Of a stretch of 58,415 bases of DNA, positions 17,778-26,972 are shown piece by piece (the first letter of the stretch is position 1; each line of letters starts with the position of its first letter). The notes beneath the pieces were generated by a model that saw nothing but the letters and a program-made list of their open reading frames with translations, was not told the origin of the DNA and ran no database searches. A program made the position numbers and the translations under genes. Source of the stretch: an uncultured bacterium. Lineage in GTDB: Bacteria; Verrucomicrobiota; Lentisphaeria; Victivallales; UBA1829. Where the stretch lies: positions 1-58,415 of the forward strand of contig URKJ01000030.1 in NCBI GenBank assembly GCA_900548385.1, read 5' to 3'.

Positions 17778-18749
17778 ATGAAGAAAACAGGGATTCGCGA
17801 TCTTGCGCGGGAGTGCGGTGTTTCAAAATCGGCAGTGGCTCGTGTGCTGAACAATCAGCCGGGAGTTGCGCCCGAAATTAGGAAACTGGTTCTGGAATTT
17901 GCCTGGAGTATGAATTACCGGAATATGAGCCATGGACATTTACCGGTGGTGGCTGTACTGGTATCGGGATTTCATTATGGTTTTTACCGTTCCCGGATAG
18001 AACAGAACGTGCGGGAGGAACTCCACAGGAATGGGTGTCGTTCATTGATTGTGACCGATTGTGATTTGGCTCTGCTTTCGGAGACGGTGATTGACGGTGT
18101 AATCTCTATCTGCTATGATGACCGGATTGCCAAAATCTGGGGAAATCTGAAAAATTTACCTTTGGTCTGCATTAACGACGACAGTCGTCATCTTGATGGT
18201 ATTTTTTCTGTACGCTCCAATCCATATCAATCGCAGCGGGAAATCGTCGCGCATTTAACTTCGCTTGGACATAGCAGAATCGGAATGCTGCGTATGGATG
18301 CTCATTATTCTCCCCGTTATTCCAAATTGCGCTATGAAGGCTTTTTCTGTGCCATGCGGGAAGTCGGATTGGAGAAACATGCTTACTTTCAGAGTTTTCG
18401 ACAGCCAGCTGAGTTTGAATGTGCAATGTTTGATTTGCTGAAGAATCCGATTACGGCTGTTATTGTCATGGGGGAGGGATTTGGCGCTCAGGCTGCGCAT
18501 GTGTTGAAACAGTTCGGTAAGCGGATTCCCGAGGATATTTCATTGGTTACCCAGGGGATTCCGTGGCATTCGGAATATCTGTCTCCGCCTCAGACTTGCA
18601 TTATTCAGGATTATGAAGCGCTTGCACGGAATTCTGTTGCAATGTTGAAACAGTTGATGAATGGAGATATATGTTCCGGAGATGTCGTTGTCAACTCCCT
18701 CTTGAGAATCGGCTCCAGTACAGCGCCGCCTTGCGGGGTTGGTATTTAA
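17778..18749 (+). CDS. LacI-family transcriptional regulator
   Basis: A 323-residue regulator with the LacI helix-turn-helix (IRDLARECGVSKSAVARVLNN, residues about 5-25) and hinge region, followed by a periplasmic-binding-protein-like sensor (VVAVLVSGFHYGFY, HLTSLGHSRIGML, PEDISLVTQG). GAGG lies 7 bases before the ATG at 17778; a GTG 6 bases earlier is an alternative. It is divergent from the GH39-pseudopilin-GH operon, so it probably represses that operon until an oligosaccharide fragment binds. The sensor is somewhat diverged from the usual 330-340-residue LacI pattern. Confidence 0.88.
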   Translation: MKKTGIRDLARECGVSKSAVARVLNNQPGVAPEIRKLVLEFAWSMNYRNMSHGHLPVVAVLVSGFHYGFYRSRIEQNVREELHRNGCRSLIVTDCDLALLSETVIDGVISICYDDRIAKIWGNLKNLPLVCINDDSRHLDGIFSVRSNPYQSQREIVAHLTSLGHSRIGMLRMDAHYSPRYSKLRYEGFFCAMREVGLEKHAYFQSFRQPAEFECAMFDLLKNPITAVIVMGEGFGAQAAHVLKQFGKRIPEDISLVTQGIPWHSEYLSPPQTCIIQDYEALARNSVAMLKQLMNGDICSGDVVVNSLLRIGSSTAPPCGVGI

Positions 18750-18780
18750 CCTTTGAAATTATTTCTGATGGAGAAATTGT

Positions 18781-19395
18781 ATGATATTTGAGATTACGGA
18801 ACGGGACAAGGCGGCACTGTGCAGACAGGCTCCGGAGTTCGGGGAAATTGTCCGGCAAGCGGATTTGAAATCGTTTGAGTACAGCGGAGATCTGTTTTAT
18901 GCGTTGGTGCAGAGCATTGTTTCACAACAGCTGTCGGTCCGGGTTGCCGCTGTTATTTTGAAACGGGTCGAGCAGCTGCTGGGGACGGTTTCCGCAGAAA
19001 ACCTTCTGTCCACGGAAACAGAAGCCTTGCGCGGCTGCGGTCTTTCCGGAAGAAAGATCGAATATCTGCGTGGAATAGCGGATGCCGCGCTGTCCGGAAC
19101 GATCGCATTTGATACGTTGGCGGAACGTTCCGACTCCGAGGTGATTGCCGAACTGGTGAAACTGAAAGGCGTCGGCGTGTGGACTGCGGAAATGCTGCTG
19201 ATCTTTGCACTCGGCCGTCCCGATATTCTGAGTTTCAAAGATCTTGGGATCCGGCGCGGTATCATGATGCTGAATCATCTTGACTCTTTGACGGAGAGCG
19301 AATTTGAGGCGTACCGGAAGCGTTATTCCCCTTACGGCACGCTTGCCTCGCTCTATTTATGGCGGATCAAAGACGGCGGATTGAGTATGGCGTAA
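18781..19395 (+). CDS. alkA: DNA-3-methyladenine glycosylase II, AlkA-type HhH-GPD protein
   Basis: A 204-residue base-excision repair enzyme. The helix-hairpin-helix LKGVGVWTAEMLLIFALG is followed by the catalytic aspartate region SFKDLGIRRG, the hallmark of the HhH-GPD superfamily, here without an iron-sulfur cluster. The N-terminal ALVQSIVSQQLSVRVA matches the AlkA/MAG1 branch. It excises alkylated purines. The gene lacks the N-terminal TBP-like domain of E. coli AlkA and resembles the compact yeast Mag1-type enzymes. With ogt at 1825 the window encodes two alkylation-repair proteins, although not in one operon. It follows the LacI gene by 31 bases. Confidence 0.88.
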   Translation: MIFEITERDKAALCRQAPEFGEIVRQADLKSFEYSGDLFYALVQSIVSQQLSVRVAAVILKRVEQLLGTVSAENLLSTETEALRGCGLSGRKIEYLRGIADAALSGTIAFDTLAERSDSEVIAELVKLKGVGVWTAEMLLIFALGRPDILSFKDLGIRRGIMMLNHLDSLTESEFEAYRKRYSPYGTLASLYLWRIKDGGLSMA

Positions 19396-19415
19396 ATAAA
19401 TATTCCTCCATTTAC

Positions 19416-19443
19416 TTGACAATGCTGCGGGGATGGTTATATT
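19416..19443 (+). promoter_or_regulatory. Promoter of the repeat-protein gene
   Basis: A perfect TTGACA (19416-19421), 16-base spacer and TATATT (19438-19443). Transcription would start near 19450, just upstream of the inverted repeat at 19453-19471. Confidence 0.6.
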
Positions 19444-19452
19444 AATTTCAAA

Positions 19453-19471
19453 CCGGATCAAGTCGATCCGG
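19453..19471 (+). repeat. Inverted repeat in the 5' leader of the repeat-protein gene
   Basis: CCGGATC-AAGTC-GATCCGG is a perfect 7-bp dyad with a 5-base centre. It lies immediately downstream of the predicted transcription start and 34 bases before the ATG. It could be an operator or a stabilising 5' hairpin of the mRNA. Confidence 0.6.
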
Positions 19472-19505
19472 AAACAGCATAATCCATAACAGGGGAGGTG
19501 TGGTT

Positions 19506-21500
19506 ATGACATCTTACGATGACAGCAACTGGCAGAATCTGCCGGAACATTATCGACTTAAACTCGACAATGTCGGCAGTACAACTATTACAGAACTGAT
19601 GCCCGGCGAATATGTCGGAAACGATGACGCTGTCGATTACCGTCAGATCACGGTGGCCGAAAGCGGACTTTATTCGTTTCACTTTTACAACTTGACCAAT
19701 CCGGCGGAGCTGACCGTTTATGTCGAAGAGAACGGCAGACTGCGCGAGCTCGAAGACGAAGACGGAGAGCGGGGCGAATCCATCATACTTGATCCGGTCC
19801 GGCTCAATGCAGGGCAGGTCTACTATGTCGCCGTCCGTCCGGAAGGAATTTCCTGGGAGCAGGGCGCCAGCTATACGGTCGGCATTACCCGGAACGGCGC
19901 TTCCAATCCCGGTGAAAACGATGATTCCTGGCAGACTGCGCCGTCGCTGACGGTGCGCGGTGACCGGCAGAAAGTCGATATGGACCTCGTCAATGACGGC
20001 TATATCGGCAACGGGGACAATATTGATTACCGTCGTGTTACATTCGAAAAAGACGGTCTCTACACCATCAAACTGGACGATGTGCACAGCAGTGTGAAAC
20101 TTACGCTTTACCGTGTTGTGGACGGCGGTATTTCAGAAATCGCTTCTGTTACCGGAGACCGCAAGGCAGACGGGATTTTGCGTAATCTCGCGATCGGTGC
20201 GGGAGAATATGTGATCGCGGTTGAGCCCGGTTCTCTCAACGCTTCCGGGACGGAATACGAAGTCGAGATCGAAGGAACCGTTTCCAGCGGGTCCGGAAAC
20301 AACTCCGACGATTTCTGGTCTTCCAATGTGCCGACGGTTACCGTTTCACCGGATTCATGGGGCAATATTGATGCGGAACTCATAGAGAATGAGTGGGTTG
20401 GTTATGACGATCTGACCGATTACCGGAAACTCAATATTACCGAGGCGGGAGTTTACAACTTTACTTTGGGAGATCTCAGCAGCGATGCGAAGCTGACGCT
20501 TTATTCGCCGAATGGCGGTAAACTCAGGAAACTCAAATCCGTTACCGGGAAAGCCGGGAAAAAAGGCGTCATTGCGAACCTGCTTCTTGAGAGCGGAACC
20601 TATTACCTGTCGGTTGAGGCTTCCGGCCGGACGAAGAAAAGCGGCACCGGATATGACGTGGAAGTTTCGGGAACCGCGTTTACAAAAGGCGATAACTCTG
20701 ATGACAGCCGGGATACGGCTCCACAGATCGTCATTGATGGTTCCGGCGGTTGGGTGGAACGGACATTGGTTGATGACGGTTGGGTCGGCTATGGCGATCT
20801 TATCGACTACCGGGAACTCGTGCTGAATACTCCCGGCAGTTACCGGTTTGAACTGGATGGGCTTGACAACTCGGCAAAGCTCACGGTTTATGCGCAGAAA
20901 GACGGCGGGATCAAAAAGCTCAAGTCCGTTACCGGGAAAGCCGGAAAAGACGGTGTGACCAAGGAGCTGCTGCTTGATTCCGGCACTTATTACATCGCCG
21001 TGGAAGCGACCGGAAAGACGAAAAAAGGCGGCACGGATTATGAAGTCGAGATCAGCGGAACCTCATTTACAAAGGGTGATCCGACGAATAACGATTTTTC
21101 AACTGCGGAAGAACTGCCGTCCGACGGCACGGCTCGCGGTTGGGTCGGGTTCGGCGATGCGGTCGATTATTACCGTTTCACTCTGACGCAGGGCGGTTTC
21201 CATGATTTCGCTCTGGCTGCGGAAAAGGGCAAAGCCGCGCTTACCATCTACCGGGAAGAGGCGGATGGTAAAATGAAAGCCGTCGGGAAAATTCAGGCGG
21301 GAAAAGCAATCGAAGACCTTGAACTCGGAAAAGGAACGTATTATCTTCAGGTTCAGTCCGGCGACAAAGGCAAAGGAAAGAAGAATACGGACTACGAAGT
21401 GCTGTCCGATCTTACGGCATCGGAGCTTGGTTTTGTCTCGTCCGCTTCCGGAAGCGGAGTTGCGGAGAGCTGGAAATCCGGTCTCAGGACGCTTGCTTGA
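19506..21500 (+). CDS. Five-repeat PPC-like beta-sandwich protein, no signal peptide
   Basis: A 664-residue protein made of five repeats of about 130 residues starting near positions 4, 138, 268, 398 and 528. Each repeat has an acidic opening (DDSWQTAPS, DDFWSSN, DDSRDTAP), a GYDDLTDYRKL-type strand, LTLY, then GTYYLSVEA and a closing EVEISGT. The pattern is that of bacterial pre-peptidase C-terminal (PPC) jelly-roll domains. There is no signal peptide, catalytic domain or membrane anchor, although PPC repeats are normally extracellular; a leaderless route such as type I secretion is possible. GGAGG lies 7 bases before the ATG. A strong promoter, a leader dyad and a very strong terminator suggest abundant expression. 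Confidence 0.75.
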   Translation: MTSYDDSNWQNLPEHYRLKLDNVGSTTITELMPGEYVGNDDAVDYRQITVAESGLYSFHFYNLTNPAELTVYVEENGRLRELEDEDGERGESIILDPVRLNAGQVYYVAVRPEGISWEQGASYTVGITRNGASNPGENDDSWQTAPSLTVRGDRQKVDMDLVNDGYIGNGDNIDYRRVTFEKDGLYTIKLDDVHSSVKLTLYRVVDGGISEIASVTGDRKADGILRNLAIGAGEYVIAVEPGSLNASGTEYEVEIEGTVSSGSGNNSDDFWSSNVPTVTVSPDSWGNIDAELIENEWVGYDDLTDYRKLNITEAGVYNFTLGDLSSDAKLTLYSPNGGKLRKLKSVTGKAGKKGVIANLLLESGTYYLSVEASGRTKKSGTGYDVEVSGTAFTKGDNSDDSRDTAPQIVIDGSGGWVERTLVDDGWVGYGDLIDYRELVLNTPGSYRFELDGLDNSAKLTVYAQKDGGIKKLKSVTGKAGKDGVTKELLLDSGTYYIAVEATGKTKKGGTDYEVEISGTSFTKGDPTNNDFSTAEELPSDGTARGWVGFGDAVDYYRFTLTQGGFHDFALAAEKGKAALTIYREEADGKMKAVGKIQAGKAIEDLELGKGTYYLQVQSGDKGKGKKNTDYEVLSDLTASELGFVSSASGSGVAESWKSGLRTLA

Positions 21501-21517
21501 TCCATACAGAAAACATC

Positions 21518-21553
21518 AACCCGCCTCCGGAAAGTTCCGGAGGCGGGTTGCTT
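21518..21553. terminator. Strong bidirectional terminator hairpin
   Basis: AACCCGCCTCCGGAA and TTCCGGAGGCGGGTT form a 15-bp perfect stem around a tiny loop, located 18 bases after the repeat-protein stop and 8 bases before the end of the convergent GH127-like gene. The flanking T-run is modest, but the stem is among the strongest in the window. Confidence 0.85.
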
Positions 21554-21560
21554 TGCCTGA

Positions 21561-23411
21561 TTAAAAGAAAATGCTGAAGAAACGCTGATCGTCCAGAACG
21601 GCGTTGCCTGCCGAAGCATAATCGCAGACCATTGTTTTGAATCCGCCGAAGTCCGCTTCGAATGCACAGCGGACGACGTTGGACGGAACCGGAGTCAGAG
21701 AACAGGAGAATCCGGCGGGGAGCGGGGCTCCGAACATTTCGGTTTCCGTATTGCCGATGTATTGGCTCCGGGCGAGAAGCAGCGGACCGTAGACCAGCGT
21801 ACTTGCACGGGCGGTGCGGAAGAGCTCTTCCATTCCCGGTTCCTGCCAGCGGGTGCGGAACCATTCGTCCGTTTCCGTCTGGGCGGCGTGATCGCGGATT
21901 TCAAGTTTCCGTCCGAATTTCAACCGGAGTTCCGTTTTGCCCGGCGGAAGTGTCCGGAAGAACCAGTCTCCGGAACCAGTCTGTGTTTCTCCGTTGACGG
22001 AGAGTTCCGCAGAAGTTGCCCAGCCGGGAATACGGAAACGCAGCGGAGTTTCCGTTGCCGCTTCCCATTTGATCCGGACATCGCCGGACGCCAGATAATC
22101 TCCGGAAACCGTCAGCCGGGAACCGTTTTCCTCCCATTCAAATCCGGTATAGAAGTTGACGGAAACCGTATCTGCGGAACGGGTTACTGCCGTCTGCGCC
22201 ATATTCATGAATCCGCGCGGGAGGTTGTTGACGCAGCAGTGGTTGTGCTTCATCCCAGCCTGTTCAAAGACGGTCAGGTGACGTCCGTGACTGCGCACGC
22301 CGCGCGCCCCCCATTTCCCGTCGCGGTAAACGGAGGCGAGAAACGGATTACAGAACGCCAGTTCAAAATCATCCAAGTACGTTTTGTCGTCCGTAATCAG
22401 GAAAAGTTCGTGGCAGAGGCGCATCCAGTGGACCACATCGCACGGTTCCGTGATTGCGTTCAGCTGACCGGCTCCGTTTGCGAAAATATCGTTGAAACCG
22501 ACGCTGAACAGTTTATTGAGCTCACTGTTTTTCAGGAGTGCGTGGAATCGTTTTGCGGATTCCAGCAGTGCCGGAGTGCCGGTAATGCGGTAAAGTTCCA
22601 GAATCCCGTCGAAACAGGACATCATTTCATAGGCCTTTGCCCATTCTTTGGGTTCGGGATACCATTCGTGCACCGGTTTTCCGCTCAGGGCATTGGCGAT
22701 CAGGTTCGGACACAGGCCGTCGTTCCGGGACCAGTCGTCGGCGATTTCTTCGGCGAACCGCAGGAATTCCCCGTCTTTGGTTGCCCGGTAGAGGATCAGG
22801 ACCGGTTTCAGGATGGAACCGGAGGGAATCCCGGCAAATGTTCCGGTCGCTCCGAGACGGATCCCGTTTTCCCGCAGAGAGCGGACGAGATGCCGGGCGA
22901 GTTTTTCCGCCGCCGCAAGGATTTCCGGCTCTTCCAGCAGCCGCCACGCTTCCAGCAGAGCCCAGAGAGTATATTTGCGGCACCAGATGTTCCAGTTCCA
23001 GTTGCACGGCCAGCCGAGAACGGGTTTTGTCTTTTCCGGATCGGCGGCGAAAACGTTCATCGGGTCGCGGTAGGTACCGAGATAACCGGATGGTTCCTGC
23101 ATTGCGATCAGCGTATGCACACCGCGGCGGATGAACGCTTTCAGCTCCGCATCGCGGGAGTATTCACAGACCCGGACGGCGCTGATGATCCATTTTCCCC
23201 AGAACTCTCCCTGCCAGATGCCGTGAATGCCGGAAGCGTCGTCCAGACGGTTGCGGAAAGCGTCTTCCGCCTCCCGGTATATGATGTCCCGCGCTTCGGC
23301 GGACCGGATACGGTGGTCGAAAAAACGTTCCATCAGTTCTGAAACGGACCCTTTCAGTCGAAGAGTACCCGGTGCGGCGGGAATGTTTTCCGGTTTTTGT
23401 GTCTGAGTCAT
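21561..23411 (-). CDS. GH127/DUF1680-type beta-L-arabinofuranosidase-like enzyme
   Basis: A 616-residue (alpha/alpha)6-barrel enzyme. The family signature HNHCCVNNLPRG is present; in GH127 the second cysteine of such a motif is the zinc-bound nucleophile. Other landmarks are SGIHGIWQGEFWGKW, the GYLGTY segment, and a C-terminal beta-sandwich (LRFRIPGWA, VYGPLLLARS). GH127 enzymes release L-arabinofuranose from plant glycans; related families act on other sugars, so the substrate is provisional. There is no signal peptide, so it acts on imported oligosaccharides. It is divergent from the AraC regulator at 23521, with a TATAAT box at 23462-23457 upstream on its own strand. Confidence 0.82.
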   Translation of the reverse strand: MTQTQKPENIPAAPGTLRLKGSVSELMERFFDHRIRSAEARDIIYREAEDAFRNRLDDASGIHGIWQGEFWGKWIISAVRVCEYSRDAELKAFIRRGVHTLIAMQEPSGYLGTYRDPMNVFAADPEKTKPVLGWPCNWNWNIWCRKYTLWALLEAWRLLEEPEILAAAEKLARHLVRSLRENGIRLGATGTFAGIPSGSILKPVLILYRATKDGEFLRFAEEIADDWSRNDGLCPNLIANALSGKPVHEWYPEPKEWAKAYEMMSCFDGILELYRITGTPALLESAKRFHALLKNSELNKLFSVGFNDIFANGAGQLNAITEPCDVVHWMRLCHELFLITDDKTYLDDFELAFCNPFLASVYRDGKWGARGVRSHGRHLTVFEQAGMKHNHCCVNNLPRGFMNMAQTAVTRSADTVSVNFYTGFEWEENGSRLTVSGDYLASGDVRIKWEAATETPLRFRIPGWATSAELSVNGETQTGSGDWFFRTLPPGKTELRLKFGRKLEIRDHAAQTETDEWFRTRWQEPGMEELFRTARASTLVYGPLLLARSQYIGNTETEMFGAPLPAGFSCSLTPVPSNVVRCAFEADFGGFKTMVCDYASAGNAVLDDQRFFSIFF

Positions 23412-23520
23412 CGGTATTGCTCCTGTTCATTTGCTTTTGTGCTGTTTTCCTGTTATATTATAGCATAAAAAATGAAATATGGAATAGAAAAAAGTCCAAA
23501 AAAGATTTGAGATTGTCTGA

Positions 23521-24306
23521 ATGAACAACAAGAATCCGAACGGGGAGAGCGATTTTGTTTCCGGTTTCCGGGAGAATGCCGGTCCGTCCGAATGGATACA
23601 GAGACTGACCGGATCCTACGGTCTGATCCTGAGTCTGCAGGGGGAAGGAACCGTTTCGATCGGCGGCGACCGGCTGACGCTGGCGGCAGGCTCCCTGGCT
23701 TTGCTGAAACCGGTTCTGAAACACAGATTCCATATCCGAAACACTTGGACGTACCTGTGGTTTCATTTTCTGCCGCGTCCCCATATTGTTCATGCGCTGG
23801 AGTGGCCGGAAGTGATTCCCGGAGTCGGCGTGACAGTGCTGCCTCCGGCGGAACTGGAGACTGTTCGCAAAGAGCTGGAGGAGGCGCACAAACTGGAGTG
23901 TCATCGTCCGGACGGATGGAATGCGCTTGCGTATCTTCTGGCGGAAAGCGCCGTCGTGCGCGGCAGCAACCGGATCATGAGTGAAGCGTCGGAAGCCGAT
24001 TCCCGCATCCGGCTTGCGCAGGAGCTGCTGACGGAGACGGCGGATGGTATGGACCGGATCGCCGCCCGGTGCGGGCTTTCGCGGGCGGCGTTGTATGCGA
24101 AGTTCCGTCAGGAGACGGGTGTTTCGCCCCGACAGTACCGGGAGTGTGCGATTCTGCGCCGGGCGGCGCGGCTTCTGGAGTGCTCCGGGCTTTCCGTTGC
24201 GGAGATCGCAGACCAGATAGGAATGTCTGATCCGTACTATTTTTCCACCCGGTTCCGCAAATTTTCCGGCGTTTCCCCCAGAGAGTACCGCCGCCGGAAA
24301 CAGTAA
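23521..24306 (+). CDS. AraC-family transcriptional regulator
   Basis: A 261-residue regulator with an N-terminal cupin-like sensor (GTVSIGGDRLTLAAGSLALL, then TYLWFHFLP) and two C-terminal helix-turn-helix motifs (MDRIAARCGLSRAALYAKFR and VAEIADQIGMSDPYYFSTRF), ending with the family motif FSGVSPREYR. AraC proteins of this type activate sugar-use genes on binding a mono- or disaccharide. It is divergent from the GH127-like gene with about 110 bases between, so it probably activates that gene. The ribosome-binding site is weak. The gene is convergent with the large glycosidase at 24330. Confidence 0.9.
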   Translation: MNNKNPNGESDFVSGFRENAGPSEWIQRLTGSYGLILSLQGEGTVSIGGDRLTLAAGSLALLKPVLKHRFHIRNTWTYLWFHFLPRPHIVHALEWPEVIPGVGVTVLPPAELETVRKELEEAHKLECHRPDGWNALAYLLAESAVVRGSNRIMSEASEADSRIRLAQELLTETADGMDRIAARCGLSRAALYAKFRQETGVSPRQYRECAILRRAARLLECSGLSVAEIADQIGMSDPYYFSTRFRKFSGVSPREYRRRKQ

Positions 24307-24329
24307 CTTTCCGGCGGCTGATCGCGGTA

Positions 24330-26960
24330 TTACCGGACCAGTTTCAGGCTTCCGAGCGCTTTGGGCGAGTTCCAGTAGGAAGGATTCGCGTAATAGGTCA
24401 TGCCGACATGCTGGCGGTAGCCGTCATCAATATCGTCCGCCATGACGTTCATGCCGAGGAAGGTTCCCGCTTCCGGTTTTGCGTTGAATATGGAGAACGG
24501 CACCGCAACTTCCAGTACATAGCCGTTTTTCCACATGCGTGCCGCTACGGGGATCTGTTTTTCCACACCGGGACGCGGGAGCCCTCCGAGCGGAGCCGCT
24601 TTGAGCCGGGCGTTTTCCGTGCGGGATTTCCCGGTCGGTGCCATGATGAGCAGCAGATCGTTCCGGGATATGGTTTTCGTGCGTTTCGCCGCATCCGGGA
24701 TGGAGCTGAGGAACAGCCTCATGTTGTCACTTTCGCGCCAGTCGCGGCTGGAGAAATCCAGAAAGGAGAGCTGATCGTCTTCCACCAGAAATGCCGCGTA
24801 AAGATTCCGTTCATCCCAACGGAATGCGACTTTCCCGCTCCAGTCCTGATCGGAGGGTTGACCGGGATCCCGCTGAATCCACTGGAATTTCTGGTCGATG
24901 GGATGAAACTCCTCTTTCTTCCATTCGGAAAGATTTCCATCGACAACGGCATTGCCGTAAGAGGCGGTCAGCATCGGATTGCCTTTCTTTGTCTGCCGTT
25001 CATCCATGCTGTTCCACATCGGGTAATCGACGGTTTTGCTGTGCGCGGCAATGGCATGATACGGAAATGCGCCCTCTACATAAACCCGCACCGTGTAAGG
25101 GCGGGTCCGCTGAATGACATCCAAATCGGCTGCGAATGTGAATTCATATTCTGTACCGGGAACGGCATCTGCGGGGGCTGTCAGACGGAAACGGCCGTTG
25201 CGTGTGCCGTGTGCCGGAACTGTTTCATTTGCGGGAAATTCCAGTTTCCAGCCGGGATTGGTGGAGAGAAGTGCCGGGCGAGCCTGCACCGGAACCGCCG
25301 AAGAGTTGAAGACGGTCCACGGAATTTCCACAGTCGCTCCGGGTTTCAGCGTAAAACGATGGGACGGCAGCATGAAGATGCGTTTATCAAGTGCATTGCA
25401 CAGAACGTCATTGCGGTAGAAGCGGGACAGCGGGAGTCCTTCGATGTAACAGACGCTTTCATTCAGGCTCAGAACGCCGTCCGCAGGCAGGCGGATCTGT
25501 TTGCCGGTCTTATCCGTGATCCGGACCGTTGCGGAAAGTTTGAAGTCCGCTTTCCGTTCGCCCTGCGTGGACCAGACCGCCAGCAGGGAAGTGCCGTCCG
25601 GACGGATGAAAAGATGCTTCTGAATCAGTTCGTCATAGCGGGTTCCGCCTGCGGGTCTGGTTCCGGCAAGCTGACGGGAGCACTCTTTCAGTGCGTGATA
25701 GGCGCCGAGCGGCTGGAAATTTTCATCGACGATCCAGAATGTTTCGGGATCGTTTCTGCCGAAGAAGTCGTACCAGTAAATACGTTCGATCCCGTGTGAC
25801 TGGGCGAGAATATAGAGACGCGGAAGAAAGTTCTCCTGATCCTGTTTGGAATATCCGGCGACTCCGGTCAGTTCTCCGGTCTGCTGATTGAGCTTGCCGT
25901 CTTTTTCAAAGTGAAATCCGATTTCCGTTGCCCAGATTTGCGCATTGCTGCCATTCTTCCGGAGGAGTTCTTTGGCGGCGATGCTTTTTGCTATTCCCGC
26001 TTCAGGAGTTCCGCAGTATGGATGAATGCAGAGTGCTTCCAGGTGCTCCATGACTCCGGTTTTAATGAATTCCCGGATGTAGTTGTTCAGTCCTTCCGCG
26101 ATTCCGAAACTGGCGCGGGGTGCTCCGGGATCACCGGCTTTTGTGCCGAGTGCGAACGCCGCGTTGAGAGGTCCCATATCGGCGGCGGTCCCGAACGCGC
26201 CCCAGCCGGAGTTCGTTTCGTTGCCGTAGTGGAAATCAACGCGTCCTTTCAGCTCTTTTGCGAGAAATTCCGCCCATTTATATGCCCGTTCCAGTTTCTG
26301 CGGGCTGTTCTGAAAGCCTTTCGGAAACCAGGCGATCATGACCAGCGGTTCAATCCCGAAGGCTTCCATGGCAAGCACGGTTTCAAGCTGCTGCCGAACG
26401 GTTCGCTCAATGCCTTTTGTATCTTCCGGATCACGGAAAGTGGTATCTTCGCGGACCGTGGTGATTCCGGCGGCTTTCAGCATCCGCAGCAGTTCCCATT
26501 GAACATCCGGATCGAACCAGCTTGTATGGACATTCATGCCGAAGACGTTGGCGGAGTTGCGCGGGACCGGCCTGGATTCGCCGAAGATGCCGGAAAGATG
26601 CGTTGAACCGTCCGTTCCCTTGACGTCGGTGCGGAACAGGACGACTTGTCCGCGGATCTTTGATTCTCCGGGAAACGGGGCGACGGTCGCTTTTCCGCCC
26701 GCCGGAGCGGAAAGCCGGGTCCTGGCAGAACGGATAATCCTGCCGTCCGTGTCCGTCAGAGTGGAGAACAGTTCAAAAATTTTTTCATCTTTGCCCTTGT
26801 TGTGAAGCGTTATCCGTGGAAGCGACGTGAAGTCGGAATAGTTGCGTTCCAGAGAAAATGCGGCGTCCTTGATGACCGGGATTGTTTTGCGCCCCGCCTG
26901 AATGACGGACGGGATAAGGAGTCCGATACAGAGCAGTGCTGACAGAAAGAGTCGTTTCAT
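24330..26960 (-). CDS. Secreted GH-A glycosidase with C-terminal CBM9-like domain
   Basis: An 876-residue exported protein (signal peptide LFLSALLCIGLLIPSVIQAG). An N-terminal sandwich of about 130 residues is followed by a GH39/GH5-like barrel from about residue 140 to 440, with acid/base glutamate in HYGNETNSG and nucleophile in WATEIGFHFE. A middle sandwich follows, and the last 200 residues resemble CBM9/DOMON (VVDGNLSEWKKEEF, VAFRWDERNLYAAF, LEVAVPFSIF), which bind sugar-chain ends. It is the last gene of an operon beginning with the regulator at 30568, 12 bases after its neighbour glycosidase. Substrate unknown. Confidence 0.75.
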   Translation of the reverse strand: MKRLFLSALLCIGLLIPSVIQAGRKTIPVIKDAAFSLERNYSDFTSLPRITLHNKGKDEKIFELFSTLTDTDGRIIRSARTRLSAPAGGKATVAPFPGESKIRGQVVLFRTDVKGTDGSTHLSGIFGESRPVPRNSANVFGMNVHTSWFDPDVQWELLRMLKAAGITTVREDTTFRDPEDTKGIERTVRQQLETVLAMEAFGIEPLVMIAWFPKGFQNSPQKLERAYKWAEFLAKELKGRVDFHYGNETNSGWGAFGTAADMGPLNAAFALGTKAGDPGAPRASFGIAEGLNNYIREFIKTGVMEHLEALCIHPYCGTPEAGIAKSIAAKELLRKNGSNAQIWATEIGFHFEKDGKLNQQTGELTGVAGYSKQDQENFLPRLYILAQSHGIERIYWYDFFGRNDPETFWIVDENFQPLGAYHALKECSRQLAGTRPAGGTRYDELIQKHLFIRPDGTSLLAVWSTQGERKADFKLSATVRITDKTGKQIRLPADGVLSLNESVCYIEGLPLSRFYRNDVLCNALDKRIFMLPSHRFTLKPGATVEIPWTVFNSSAVPVQARPALLSTNPGWKLEFPANETVPAHGTRNGRFRLTAPADAVPGTEYEFTFAADLDVIQRTRPYTVRVYVEGAFPYHAIAAHSKTVDYPMWNSMDERQTKKGNPMLTASYGNAVVDGNLSEWKKEEFHPIDQKFQWIQRDPGQPSDQDWSGKVAFRWDERNLYAAFLVEDDQLSFLDFSSRDWRESDNMRLFLSSIPDAAKRTKTISRNDLLLIMAPTGKSRTENARLKAAPLGGLPRPGVEKQIPVAARMWKNGYVLEVAVPFSIFNAKPEAGTFLGMNVMADDIDDGYRQHVGMTYYANPSYWNSPKALGSLKLVR

Positions 26961-26972
26961 GTGTTTTCCTTT

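Noticed and set aside
21762..23342. Plus-strand open frame of 526 codons opposite the GH127-like enzyme
   Set aside because: Antisense shadow of a clear enzyme with its CCVNN motif; phenylalanine/arginine-rich with no domain.
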